A DNA stretch of 64,000 bases from Paenibacillus arenosi (GTDB lineage Bacteria > Bacillota > Bacilli > Paenibacillales > Paenibacillaceae): contig NZ_JACYTN010000001.1 of the NCBI RefSeq assembly GCF_014841135.1, forward strand, positions 496,001-560,000, in the 5' to 3' direction. Shown one piece after another: positions 46,765 to 54,534 of this stretch (the stretch's first letter is position 1; every line of letters starts with the position of its first letter). Position numbers and translations under genes: made by a program. Below the pieces are notes generated by a model, which saw only the letters and a list, made by a program, of their open reading frames with translations, had not been told where the DNA came from and ran no database searches.

Positions 46765-47514
46765 ATGATGAAGGCTTTATCAGAGACGACCGTTCTAATA
46801 ACTGGTGGGAGTCGAGGAATAGGGGCTGCTACTGCTGAACGTTTCGCGGCAGAGGGCGTACGTATCGCGATACACTATCATCAGGCCCATGAAGCTGCAA
46901 ATGAAGTGGCACGCCGTTGTATGGCAAGAGGCAGTGAAGTTTTGACAATTGCTGCAGATATTCGCAGCAGAGAACAGCTGATGCGGATGAAAGAGCAGCT
47001 AGATATACATGGTTTCGCACCGGATATACTTGTTAATAATGCGGGCAGTTCCACATATGGTCTTTTTACGGATGTGACGGATGAGGACTGGGAGGACTGC
47101 ATGTCCGTAAATCTCAAAGGTCCGTTCCGATGTGCACAGCTTTTTGTGCCACATATGATTCGTCAGCAGTATGGACGTATTATAAACGTGTCTTCGATAT
47201 GGGGAGTGACAGGTGCGTCTTGTGAGGTGCTGTACTCGACAGCGAAGGGTGGTATAAACGCTTTTACAAAAGGACTTGCTAAGGAGCTTGCCCCGTCGGG
47301 TATTACAGTCAATGCGGTTGCTCCTGGTGCGGTTCAGACAGACATGCTGTCTCACTTAGCGACGGAGGATAAGGCTGCGCTTGAGACCGAGATCCCTGCT
47401 GGTCGTTTAGGTACGCCACAGGAAATTGCTTCGTTGATTTATTTTCTTTCTCTACCTGAGTCTGCCTATATTAATGGACAAATTATTAGTCCGAACGGTG
47501 GCTGGCTTACGTAA
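46765..47514 (+). CDS. ymfI: Short-chain dehydrogenase/reductase YmfI (FabG-like)
   Basis: 249 residues. Classical SDR: cofactor motif TGGSRGIGAATAERFA near the N-terminus, NNAGSS, catalytic Ser in NVSSIWG, and YSTAKGG with Tyr and Lys, then NAVAPGAVQTDM. The C-terminus NGQIISPNGGWLT resembles FabG. Position after ymfH and before ymfJ matches ymfI of B. subtilis, whose substrate is uncertain. Start ATG 46765 or 46768, after GGAGAAGGAG. Confidence 0.88.
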   Translation: MMKALSETTVLITGGSRGIGAATAERFAAEGVRIAIHYHQAHEAANEVARRCMARGSEVLTIAADIRSREQLMRMKEQLDIHGFAPDILVNNAGSSTYGLFTDVTDEDWEDCMSVNLKGPFRCAQLFVPHMIRQQYGRIINVSSIWGVTGASCEVLYSTAKGGINAFTKGLAKELAPSGITVNAVAPGAVQTDMLSHLATEDKAALETEIPAGRLGTPQEIASLIYFLSLPESAYINGQIISPNGGWLT

Positions 47515-47571
47515 TATGTTTATGAACCTCCTATATCCATGCTCGCTGGACAGTGGTGATGTGTATCACAT

Positions 47572-47600
47572 GCATAAGTTTTTAACGTTCGCACATATTA
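47572..47600 (+). promoter_or_regulatory. Candidate sigma-G promoter before ymfJ
   Basis: GCATA (47572-47576), 17 bp, CATATTA (47594-47600), a full match to GHATR-N17/18-CATNHTA. Confidence 0.5.
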
Positions 47601-47654
47601 CAAATGCGTGATATTTCACCCATTGAGCTAGCAACTGGTTAGGAGGTATGGAGT

Positions 47655-47909
47655 ATGTCATCTGTATTAGAAAACTTTGATTCTTGGAAAAAATTCCTTG
47701 GTGAGCGTGTTCAGCAAGCGAAAAAAGTAGGTCTCAGTGAAGAAACCATTGCTAAGCTTGCTTATGAGATCGGTTCATTTTTAGATGAAAAGGTATCGCC
47801 TCAAAATGAGCAAGAACATGCAATCAAAGAGCTGTGGGACGTTGGAGATGAGCAAGATAGGAAGACGATTGCTCGTCTAATGGTGAAGCTTGCGGAACAA
47901 AAAGGCTGA
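47655..47909 (+). CDS. ymfJ: DUF3243 family protein YmfJ
   Basis: 84 residues, all helical in appearance, acidic, no membrane segment: ENFDSWKKFLGERVQQAKKV, then ETIAKLAYEIGSFLDEKVSP. Function unknown. ATG 47655 follows AGGAGGTATGGAG. A sigma-G-like promoter upstream suggests forespore expression, and I recall ymfJ being listed among forespore genes in B. subtilis, though I cannot verify this here. It is followed by its own terminator. Confidence 0.85.
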   Translation: MSSVLENFDSWKKFLGERVQQAKKVGLSEETIAKLAYEIGSFLDEKVSPQNEQEHAIKELWDVGDEQDRKTIARLMVKLAEQKG

Positions 47910-47916
47910 CACAACT

Positions 47917-47957
47917 GAGCGGACAGAAGCAGGATAAGCTTTCTGGCCGCTCTTTTT
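47917..47957 (+). terminator. Intrinsic terminator after ymfJ
   Basis: GAGCGG (47917-47922) pairs with CCGCTC (47947-47952), with inner CAGAAGC/GCTTTCTG pairing, followed by TTTTT. Confidence 0.7.
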
Positions 47958-47987
47958 CCACTGCCCCATGAATACGTGCTCACAATC

Positions 47988-47996
47988 TGTTATAAT
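47988..47996 (+). promoter_or_regulatory. Extended -10 promoter candidate before ymfK
   Basis: TGTTATAAT (47988-47996) is a TGnTATAAT extended -10; the -35 region is weak. Confidence 0.35.
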
Positions 47997-48128
47997 AAGG
48001 TCATTCTACCTTGAAGAGTAATATTTCATCTATAAATTATAATTTTCGTTAATTTTCGACAAGGTCTGTGGTATTTATGTCTCAATTATTGTAGAATGGA
48101 AGCGGATAACGCAGAATGGGGTTGTGTT

Positions 48129-48893
48129 GTGGAATATAAGCAGTGGTATATGGAGTATAAAATACATAAAAATCGTCCCGGCTTGTTAGGTGATATAGCC
48201 TCCTTGCTGGGGATGTTGGAAGTCAATATATTGACGATAAATGGCGTTGAAGGCAAGACAAGAGGAATGCTGCTCCAGACGGATGATGATGAGAAGATTC
48301 AGCTTATGGGACAAATGATGAAGAAAGTTGACAATATCACGATTACTGCACTTCGTCAGCCTAAGTTAGTTGATATTTTGGCTGTTCGTCATGGCCGCTA
48401 TATTGAACGGGATTGTGATGATCGCAAGACATTTCGATTTACGCGTGATGAGCTCGGATTGCTCGTCGATTTTCTTGGTGAAATCTTCAAACGAGATGGT
48501 CATCAGGTTATAGGATTGCGTGGAATGCCGCGTGTTGGTAAGACGGAATCCATCATAGCTGGCAGTGTATGTGCGATGAAGCGTTGGACATTTGTGTCGT
48601 CTACACTGCTTAGACAAACTGTGCGCAGTCAAATGTCTGAAGAGGAAAGTCAGCCGAATAATATATTCATTATCGACGGAATCGTGTCTACGATTCGCTC
48701 CAATGAGAAGCATGAATTACTTTTGCAAGAAGTTATGAATATGCCGTCGACGAAAGTAATCGAACATCCCGATATATTTGTTCGGGAGACGCATTATGAT
48801 TATGATCTTTTTGATTATATTATTGAGCTACGCAACACACCTGAAGAAGAAATTACGTATGAAACGTTTACGCTGAATTATAACGATTTATAA
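48129..48893 (+). CDS. ymfK: YmfK family protein (DUF3388)
   Basis: 254 residues from GTG 48129. The N-terminal part (KIHKNRPGLLGDIASLLGML, then NILTINGV) looks like an ACT-type ligand or regulatory fold. The later part has LRGMPRVGKTESIIAGSVCA, which resembles a P-loop (GxxxxGKT/S), and IFIIDGIVSTIRS resembles a Walker B strand. A nucleotide-binding regulator is a reasonable inference, but no function is known to me. Start is uncertain: ATG 48096 lacks a ribosome binding site and GTG 48129 has only a weak GGGG-type one. Position before rodZ matches B. subtilis. Confidence 0.8.
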   Translation: MEYKQWYMEYKIHKNRPGLLGDIASLLGMLEVNILTINGVEGKTRGMLLQTDDDEKIQLMGQMMKKVDNITITALRQPKLVDILAVRHGRYIERDCDDRKTFRFTRDELGLLVDFLGEIFKRDGHQVIGLRGMPRVGKTESIIAGSVCAMKRWTFVSSTLLRQTVRSQMSEEESQPNNIFIIDGIVSTIRSNEKHELLLQEVMNMPSTKVIEHPDIFVRETHYDYDLFDYIIELRNTPEEEITYETFTLNYNDL

Positions 48894-48949
48894 TATATAA
48901 ATAGGAATTATAACAAGCTCGGATATTATTAGATGTAGGAGGTGAGAAT

Positions 48950-49879
48950 GTGTCAGAACTTGGGCAAATGCTGAAAAAAGCTCGACTCGAAAAAGGATTA
49001 TCGTTAGATGACGTACAAGAAGCAACAAAGATTCGCAGAAGATATTTGGAAGCGATCGAAGAGGGAGACTATAAGGTTCTTCCAGGTTCGTTTTATGTAC
49101 GGGCGTTTGTAAAGACTTATGCAGAAACGGTCGGATTGAACCCGGATGAAATTTTACAATATTATCGAAATACAATGCCGGTGGAAGAGCAGGAGCAACC
49201 TGTCGAGCCAATGATTCGGAATAAGCGAAAAGTACAACATAGTGAAGGTTTTGGAAAATGGGCAACAACACTATTAATGTGGTCATTTGTCATATTAATA
49301 CTGGTAATTCTCTATATTGTTGCGAATCAGGCTTCCAAAGGCGATGAATCGAAAAACATCGATAATACCAATGTTACCGAGGAGGTTCAGAAGCCTGCTG
49401 AAAATACAGGGAATGGAGGCGGTGGCACTACAGAGCCAACACCACCTACTGAACAAGAACCTGTAACTGAACCAGAACAGACGCAAGAACCGCTAATTGT
49501 TCAGGAAAGTTCAACTTCACGTATGAATACGTACGTCGTAGCAGCAACTAGTGATCAGCCTTTGAAGGTTGAAATTAAGGGTGTGGGCGGTGATAGTTGG
49601 CTTGGCGTCACTGAACGAGATGAGAACGGTAAGAAATTATTCTGGAATACGCTTGAAAATGGTAAGTCACAAGTTGTTGATATGACAGAGCAAGGTGTCA
49701 ATATTCGTACGGGTCGGGCTGACCTTATTGAGATTACTGTGAACGGTCAAGTTCTTGATGACGGTGATAAAACAAGTTCGAAGACGATACGGGTTAGAGC
49801 GGTGTCTGAGGAGGAAGCTAAGCAACTTCAAGAACAGGCAGGGACGAACAATACAGGGACAGCTAACGAGACACGATAG
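48950..49879 (+). CDS. rodZ: RodZ-like cytoskeletal membrane protein
   Basis: 309 residues. Cytoplasmic N-terminal helix-turn-helix (about 3-70, GQMLKKARLEKGLSLDDVQE ... GSFYVRAFVKTYAE), one membrane helix (about 104-124), an acidic Pro/Thr/Gln linker, and a C-terminal extracellular beta domain of the DUF4115 type (about 185-285). RodZ bridges MreB filaments to the wall-elongation complex. GTG 48950 follows AGGAGGTGAG. Called ymfM in B. subtilis, same neighbourhood (ymfK, then pgsA). Confidence 0.93.
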   Translation: MSELGQMLKKARLEKGLSLDDVQEATKIRRRYLEAIEEGDYKVLPGSFYVRAFVKTYAETVGLNPDEILQYYRNTMPVEEQEQPVEPMIRNKRKVQHSEGFGKWATTLLMWSFVILILVILYIVANQASKGDESKNIDNTNVTEEVQKPAENTGNGGGGTTEPTPPTEQEPVTEPEQTQEPLIVQESSTSRMNTYVVAATSDQPLKVEIKGVGGDSWLGVTERDENGKKLFWNTLENGKSQVVDMTEQGVNIRTGRADLIEITVNGQVLDDGDKTSSKTIRVRAVSEEEAKQLQEQAGTNNTGTANETR

Positions 49880-50012
49880 CTTTAAGACGGACTGCTGATT
49901 TCTTGCTGAATAGATGAACCGGCATTTTATGTTCTATTTTGAAGCATATTTGATTTGGCTTCGGAGAGAATAGGACTGCGCGAGTATTCTCATGAACAGT
50001 GAGGTGTCGATT

Positions 50013-50177
50013 ATGGCGGTTAGTTGGGTTGTAGCAGCTATTGGTGTTGTCGTCAGCTTGTTAGGTTATTATTTGACGCCTAGTGCATGGGGGTTTGGGA
50101 TTATGGGGTTCGGTCTAGCGCATGTTCTTCTAGGAATATTGGACATGTTCCGAGCACCTTCTCGTGCCCGATATTAA
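50013..50177 (+). CDS. 54-residue membrane protein, function unknown
   Basis: From ATG 50013 after GAGGTG; an in-frame ATG at 49992 is an alternative. The whole protein is two hydrophobic segments (VSWVVAAIGVVVSLLGYYL and WGFGIMGFGLAHVLLGILDM) joined by a short TPSA turn, with a basic tail RAPSRARY pointing to a cytoplasmic C-terminus. It lies between rodZ and yajQ. I do not recognise a family. Confidence 0.6.
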   Translation: MAVSWVVAAIGVVVSLLGYYLTPSAWGFGIMGFGLAHVLLGILDMFRAPSRARY

Positions 50178-50202
50178 CGCCGTACAATCGGATGAAAGCA
50201 CC

Positions 50203-50248
50203 GGGGCATTCCTAACACGCAATTGTGCGAAGAGGGATGCCCTTGTGT
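50203..50248 (+). terminator. Terminator after the 54-residue gene
   Basis: GGGGCATTCC (50203-50212) pairs with GGGATGCCC (50234-50242), with CGCA-ATTG-TGCG nested inside. TTGTGTTGTT follows. Confidence 0.55.
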
Positions 50249-50282
50249 TGTTATAGATAATGAAAGTTAAGGAGGCATACAT

Positions 50283-50771
50283 ATGGCTGAATATTCATTT
50301 GATATTATAAGTAAGACCGATTTGCAAGAAGTAAACAACGCTATTACGCAGGCTGAACGAGAAATAGCTACTCGCTTTGATTTTAAAGGCAGTAAAAGTG
50401 CGATGTCTTTAGAAAAAGAGGAACTCGTACTTGTATCTGATGATGATTATAAGTTAAAAAGTTTGATTGATATTTTAGAATCCAAGCTAATTAAGCGTGG
50501 AGTATCTATTAAAAACATGGATTTCGGCAAAATTGAACCAGCTTCAGGTGGTACAGTACGTCAGCGTGTTCGTCTAAAACAAGGAATTGAACAAGATGTA
50601 TCTAAAAAGATTAACGTACTAATCCGTGATTCGAAGCTTAAGGTAAAAAGTCAGATTCAAGGTGATCAATTACGGGTAACAGGAAAAAATAAGGATGATC
50701 TTCAAGCTGTGATGAAATTGCTGCGTGAGGCAAATTTGCCATTGGATTTGCAATTTACTAACTATCGCTAG
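50283..50771 (+). CDS. yajQ: YajQ family nucleotide-binding protein (DUF520)
   Basis: 162 residues, usual length. N-terminal [20 protein letters not shown], then [40 protein letters not shown] and [20 protein letters not shown], all strongly conserved. Two RRM-like ferredoxin-fold domains. Members bind nucleotides, and a Xanthomonas homologue binds cyclic-di-GMP; the role in Firmicutes is unclear. ATG 50283 follows AAGGAGG. Confidence 0.95.
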   Translation: MAEYSFDIISKTDLQEVNNAITQAEREIATRFDFKGSKSAMSLEKEELVLVSDDDYKLKSLIDILESKLIKRGVSIKNMDFGKIEPASGGTVRQRVRLKQGIEQDVSKKINVLIRDSKLKVKSQIQGDQLRVTGKNKDDLQAVMKLLREANLPLDLQFTNYR

Positions 50772-50857
50772 TACTCCATTGATTTATTTCTTAAGTATAT
50801 TTATTATATCATTTTTGAAATAGTGGCCATGAAGAGGGAGCATGCTTGTTTTGCATT

Positions 50858-50887
50858 TTGACTATATCATTTGCTCTGTATTATACT
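50858..50887 (+). promoter_or_regulatory. Strong sigma-A promoter before the pgsA unit
   Basis: TTGACT (50858-50863), 18 bp, TATACT (50882-50887). Predicted start at about 50894. Confidence 0.65.
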
Positions 50888-50906
50888 TATTAAGAAAACT
50901 TAATAA
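50887..50906 (+). promoter_or_regulatory. Perfect 20-bp palindrome on the predicted start site (candidate operator)
   Basis: TTATTAAG-AAAA-CTTAATAA, two 8-base arms around 4 As, starting on the last base of the -10 element. A repressor bound here would block initiation. AGAGGTAT is also directly repeated at 50911-50918 and 50933-50940. Confidence 0.5.
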
Positions 50907-50975
50907 TTACAGAGGTATATTACGATTCGAATAGAGGTATGTTTGAATTGTATTACCATAGTGGGAGATGCATTT

Positions 50976-51062
50976 ATGTCAGACAAGCATACAATCATGG
51001 CATTGAAACAATCGGTCATTACACATGCACATGAGCTTTACTTGGCCGGGGAGGGTGTTTAG
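50976..51062 (+). CDS. 28-codon ORF coupled to pgsA
   Basis: ATG 50976 lies 8 nt after GGGAG (50963-50967). The peptide starts MSDKHTIMALKQSVITHAHE and ends LYLAGEGV. Its stop codon TAG directly abuts the pgsA TTG start, and its last codons contain the pgsA ribosome binding site GGGGAGGGTG. This looks like a translated leader that opens or gates pgsA. No family recognised. Confidence 0.5.
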   Translation: MSDKHTIMALKQSVITHAHELYLAGEGV

Positions 51063-51641
51063 TTGAATCTGGCTAACAAGATTACATTGGCGCGTATTTT
51101 TCTCGTTCCAATCATGATGTTCTTTTTACTGGTGAACGTTGATTATTTCCCGCCGATCCGCATAAACGAATTCTATATTACGTATAACCAAATAATTGCG
51201 GCGCTCATTTTCATTATTGCTGCGAGCACGGATGGTTTGGATGGATACATAGCGCGCAAACGCAAAATGGTAACCAATCTAGGCAAGCTGCTTGATCCGC
51301 TGGCTGATAAGCTGCTCGTTGCAGCTGTACTAATTTCACTTGTGGAAATGGGCAAATGTGATGCGTGGATAGCTGTTGTTATCATTAGCCGGGAATTTGC
51401 TGTAACAGGCTTGCGTCAAGTTGCTTTGCTTGAAGGCAGTGTAGTTGCTGCGAGCACGTGGGGCAAATGGAAGACTGCTATCCAAATTACAGCTATTATT
51501 GCGATGTTGTTGAACAACTTCCCGTTTGCGTTTATTGGCTTCCCATTTGATGTCGTTGCAACATGGGCAGCGGCGCTGATTACGGTTTATTCAGGAATTG
51601 ACTATTTTGTAAAGAATAAAAAAGTGCTGCGTCTCTCTTAG
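51063..51641 (+). CDS. pgsA: CDP-diacylglycerol-glycerol-3-phosphate 3-phosphatidyltransferase
   Basis: Makes phosphatidylglycerol phosphate from CDP-diacylglycerol (the CdsA product). 192 residues, several membrane helices. The CDP-alcohol phosphatidyltransferase signature is complete: DGLDGYIARKRKMVTNLGKL followed by LDPLADK. TTG 51063 is preceded by GGGGAGGGTG, inside the upstream 28-codon ORF. Order pgsA-cinA-recA is the usual one. Confidence 0.95.
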   Translation: MNLANKITLARIFLVPIMMFFLLVNVDYFPPIRINEFYITYNQIIAALIFIIAASTDGLDGYIARKRKMVTNLGKLLDPLADKLLVAAVLISLVEMGKCDAWIAVVIISREFAVTGLRQVALLEGSVVAASTWGKWKTAIQITAIIAMLLNNFPFAFIGFPFDVVATWAAALITVYSGIDYFVKNKKVLRLS

Positions 51642-51653
51642 CACTGAAAGATT

Positions 51654-51705
51654 GGCAGCAGGCATAAGCTCAGTATATTTTGGGCAGCCTGCTGCCTTTG
51701 ATATT
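51654..51705 (+). terminator. Terminator after pgsA
   Basis: GGCAGCAGGC (51654-51663) pairs perfectly with GCCTGCTGCC (51687-51696), followed by TTTGATATTT. Confidence 0.65.
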
Positions 51706-51757
51706 TGTATGATAATTACAAGGTTCGTACCTATAAAATGATGGTGGTGGGCGTAAG

Positions 51758-53008
51758 ATGAAAGCGGAGATGATTGCCGTTGGAACTGAATTGCTGCTCG
51801 GTCAGATCGTAAATACGAATGCACAGTTTTTATCGCAGCAGCTTGCCCTGTTGGGTATAGATGTATATTACCAGACGGTTGTGGGAGATAATCCACATCG
51901 CATGAAAGAAGTCGTTGATACGGCACGAAAACGGGCAGATATCGTCATTTTAACAGGTGGGCTTGGGCCGACAATGGATGATATAACGAAGGAAGTTGTA
52001 GCGGAGCTGCTAGGACGAAACATAAGCACTCATAGACCGGGTTTAGAAAAAATCGAGAATATGTTCCGTGAGCGCGGTATTCATATGGTCGAGAGCAACA
52101 AGCGTCAGGCAGATACGATTGAAGGCGCATTCCCCTTGGACAATGAAGCAGGTCTTGCGATCGGCAATGCAGTTATTACTGATGGTACCACCTATTTGCT
52201 TCTGCCTGGGCCACCCAAAGAGATGAAGCCTATGTTTCTAAATGTCGCGGTTCCGTGGCTAAAGCAGCATGTGCTTCAAGATGAGCAAGCCTTGTACACG
52301 CGTATGTTGAAATTTGCTGGTATTGGGGAATCGAATTTAGAAGAGCAACTGAAAGATTTGATAGCTGAACAGACAGATCCAACGATTGCTCCTTACGCTA
52401 AGGAAGGCGAAGTGTTGATCCGTTTAGCGACGAAAAGTGCTTCGCAAGATGAGGCTAATCATAAACTGGAGCAATTAGAGTTGCTTATACGATCACGTCT
52501 GGAATCCTATATTTATGCAACAGCGGATTTGCCGCTTGAAAGTATTGTTGTTGACTTGATGACTGCGCGTGGATTAACGTTGGCATCGGCTGAGAGCTGT
52601 ACAGGTGGATTGTTTGCTGAAACGATTACATCTGTTTCTGGGGTAAGCGCGATGTACCTCGGTGGAGTTGTCACCTATACGAATGAGATGAAGCATCAGC
52701 TGTTAGGTATTCCAATGAACGTATTGGAAGGTGAGGGTGCTCCAGGTGCCATCAGTGAACAAACGGCAACGTTGATGGCAGAGGGTGTGATGGAGCGTAC
52801 GAACGCGGACATAGCCATCTCGATCACAGGCGTTGCAGGGCCGACTGAATCAGAGGGAAAGCCTGTGGGCCTCGTATATATAGGGATTGCTGAACGTGAT
52901 AAGCATACGGTAGTTGAACCTTTAAAAATAAATGGTAATCGAGAGATGGTTCGGGTCCGTGCTGTCAAAACGGTATTGCATCGACTGTGGAAAATGTTAA
53001 AGCAGTAG
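51758..53008 (+). CDS. cinA: CinA family protein (competence/damage-inducible, NMN/pyrophosphatase-type)
   Basis: 416 residues. The N-terminal MoaB/MogA-like domain has AVGTELLLGQIVNTNAQFLS, ILTGGLGPTMDDITKEVVAE and LLLPGPPKEMKPM; the C-terminal CinA/PncC domain has SAESCTGGLFAETITSVSG and AISITGVAGPT. Family activities include ADP-ribose pyrophosphatase and NMN deamidase. ATG 51758. In many Firmicutes cinA is cotranscribed with recA; here a terminator and an SOS promoter lie between them. Confidence 0.94.
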   Translation: MKAEMIAVGTELLLGQIVNTNAQFLSQQLALLGIDVYYQTVVGDNPHRMKEVVDTARKRADIVILTGGLGPTMDDITKEVVAELLGRNISTHRPGLEKIENMFRERGIHMVESNKRQADTIEGAFPLDNEAGLAIGNAVITDGTTYLLLPGPPKEMKPMFLNVAVPWLKQHVLQDEQALYTRMLKFAGIGESNLEEQLKDLIAEQTDPTIAPYAKEGEVLIRLATKSASQDEANHKLEQLELLIRSRLESYIYATADLPLESIVVDLMTARGLTLASAESCTGGLFAETITSVSGVSAMYLGGVVTYTNEMKHQLLGIPMNVLEGEGAPGAISEQTATLMAEGVMERTNADIAISITGVAGPTESEGKPVGLVYIGIAERDKHTVVEPLKINGNREMVRVRAVKTVLHRLWKMLKQ

Positions 53009-53083
53009 GATACTGATTAAAAGCCGTCTATCTCGCTGCTAGGCGTGTGTTGGATGCGTCTGGTATTGGGGCGATGTACCGCT

Positions 53084-53111
53084 TGTTATTGGCTCTAAGT
53101 GATCATATAAT
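53084..53111 (+). promoter_or_regulatory. Promoter-like sequence in the cinA-recA spacer
   Basis: TTGTTA (53084-53089), 16 bp, TATAAT (53106-53111). A transcript from here would meet the 53136-53176 terminator after about 60 nt. Confidence 0.4.
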
Positions 53112-53135
53112 AGCTATACGTTCAAAAAGCGGAGG

Positions 53136-53176
53136 AACCGCAATGTGCCAGGTTTGTTGGTGCGTTGCGGTTTTTT
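53136..53176 (+). terminator. Strong intrinsic terminator before recA
   Basis: AACCGCAA-T-GTGCC (53136-53149) pairs with GGTGC-G-TTGCGGTT (53159-53172), about 14 bp with G-U pairs and a 9-nt loop, followed by TTTT. Confidence 0.75.
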
Positions 53177-53235
53177 GTATATTGACGCTTTCGCGCAATT
53201 TTAATAGTCTAATTGACTGTAGTTTATATGGTTGA
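53143..53235 (+). CDS. 30-codon Cys-rich ORF overlapping a terminator (doubtful)
   Basis: ATG 53143 is 7 nt after GGAGG (53131-53135). The peptide begins MCQVCWCVAVFCILTLSRNF, with five Cys in total, four of them in the first 12 residues. Most of the coding sequence overlaps or follows the terminator hairpin, so translation of a full-length product is uncertain. It may be chance. Confidence 0.25.
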   Translation: MCQVCWCVAVFCILTLSRNFNSLIDCSLYG

Positions 53236-53261
53236 TGCTGGAAGGGGTGGGTGGAAAAAAA

Positions 53262-53275
53262 CGAATGTATGTTCG
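53262..53275 (+). promoter_or_regulatory. LexA (SOS) box of recA
   Basis: CGAATGTATGTTCG, one mismatch from the Bacillus SOS consensus CGAACNNNNGTTCG, immediately upstream of the recA promoter. Confidence 0.8.
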
Positions 53276-53284
53276 AAAAAATGC

Positions 53285-53313
53285 TTGTGCATCGTCTCGA
53301 AAAAAGGTATGAT
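53285..53313 (+). promoter_or_regulatory. recA promoter
   Basis: TTGTGC (53285-53290), 17 bp, TATGAT (53308-53313), 9 bp after the LexA box. Confidence 0.6.
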
Positions 53314-53345
53314 AAGAGTACAAAATGAATGAAGGATGTGAGTGT

Positions 53346-54404
53346 GTGTCAGATCGCAAAGCAGCATTAGAGATGGCATTACGTCAAATAGAAAAGCAAT
53401 TCGGTAAAGGTTCCATCATGAAGTTGGGCGAATCCAACCATATGCAGGTTGAGATTGTACCAAGTGGATCTTTAGCGTTGGATATAGCGCTCGGCACAGG
53501 TGGACTTCCTCGTGGGCGCATTGTTGAAGTATACGGACCGGAATCTTCAGGTAAGACGACTGTTGCATTGCACGCGATTGCTGAAGTGCAGAAGACTGGT
53601 GGACAAGCTGCGTTTATCGATGCGGAGCATGCGCTTGATCCATTATACGCACGCAAGCTTGGTGTTAACATTGATGAACTGCTTCTGTCCCAGCCGGATA
53701 CAGGTGAGCAGGGGTTAGAGATCGCTGAGGCGCTTGTTCGCAGTGGTGCTGTTGATATTATCGTTATTGACTCTGTTGCAGCGCTCGTTCCAAAGGCTGA
53801 GATTGAGGGTGACATGGGTGATTCCCACGTTGGTCTTCAAGCCCGTCTTATGTCCCAAGCCCTTCGTAAGCTCTCTGGTGCGATTAGCAAGTCGAAGACG
53901 ATTACAATCTTCATTAACCAGTTGCGTGAAAAGGTTGGGGTTATGTTTGGTAACCCTGAGACAACTCCGGGAGGTCGCGCATTGAAGTTCTATTCTTCTG
54001 TGCGTCTAGATGTTCGTCGCGTTGAGACGATTAAGCAAGGAAACGATATGGTTGGTAACCGTACTCGAATTAAAGTTGTGAAGAACAAAGTAGCTCCTCC
54101 ATTCAAGCAAGCAGATATCGATATTATGTACGGTGAAGGAATTTCCAAAGAAGGTAGCATCGTCGATATTGGAACGGAGCTAGACATCATTCAGAAGAGT
54201 GGTGCTTGGTATTCCTATGAAGGCGAACGTTTGGGTCAAGGCCGTGAAAATGCGAAGCAGTTCTTGAAAGAGAATGTGGAAATGTCATTGAAGATCGAGA
54301 ACTTAATTCGTGATGCTAGTAACTTGACCACTGTTATTCCTGCATCTTCTCAGGACGAAAGTGATGAGGACGAGGAAGAATTGTTGGCGCTTGATGCTGA
54401 ATAA
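53346..54404 (+). CDS. recA: Recombinase RecA
   Basis: Strand exchange and SOS co-protease. 352 residues. Walker [10 protein letters not shown] (about 64-72), the DAEHALD segment, Walker [21 protein letters not shown], and the L2-region [20 protein letters not shown] are intact; the tail is acidic ([16 protein letters not shown]). GTG 53346 gives the family start [20 protein letters not shown] and follows GGATGTGAG; ATG 53325 would add seven residues without a ribosome binding site. Confidence 0.98.
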   Translation: MSDRKAALEMALRQIEKQFGKGSIMKLGESNHMQVEIVPSGSLALDIALGTGGLPRGRIVEVYGPESSGKTTVALHAIAEVQKTGGQAAFIDAEHALDPLYARKLGVNIDELLLSQPDTGEQGLEIAEALVRSGAVDIIVIDSVAALVPKAEIEGDMGDSHVGLQARLMSQALRKLSGAISKSKTITIFINQLREKVGVMFGNPETTPGGRALKFYSSVRLDVRRVETIKQGNDMVGNRTRIKVVKNKVAPPFKQADIDIMYGEGISKEGSIVDIGTELDIIQKSGAWYSYEGERLGQGRENAKQFLKENVEMSLKIENLIRDASNLTTVIPASSQDESDEDEEELLALDAE

Positions 54405-54414
54405 TGGGATGATG

Positions 54415-54456
54415 GACAAGCACCTTGCCAGATGGTAGAGGTGCTTGTCTTTGTTG
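54415..54456 (+). terminator. Intrinsic terminator after recA
   Basis: GACAAGCACCT (54415-54425) pairs perfectly with AGGTGCTTGTC (54439-54449), followed by TTTGTTGT. Confidence 0.8.
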
Positions 54457-54534
54457 TAGTTATCACGTTACGTGTATGAAAAAGCGCCTTCCTTATTGCG
54501 ACAGGTCACACAATAGCCAATGAGGGGGATATAG

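Larger units (their letters stand above)
53009..53345 (+). other. 337-bp cinA-recA spacer
   Basis: Holds a TTGTTA-N16-TATAAT promoter (53084-53111), a 30-codon Cys-rich ORF (53143-53235), a long terminator hairpin overlapping that ORF (53136-53176), the LexA box and the recA promoter. No larger gene is supported; the longer frame beginning at 53047 has no ribosome binding site. Confidence 0.6.

Noticed and set aside
53047-53142. 62-codon frame before recA as a gene
   Set aside because: Its first half has no ribosome binding site; only the internal ATG 53143 is worth considering, and that weakly.
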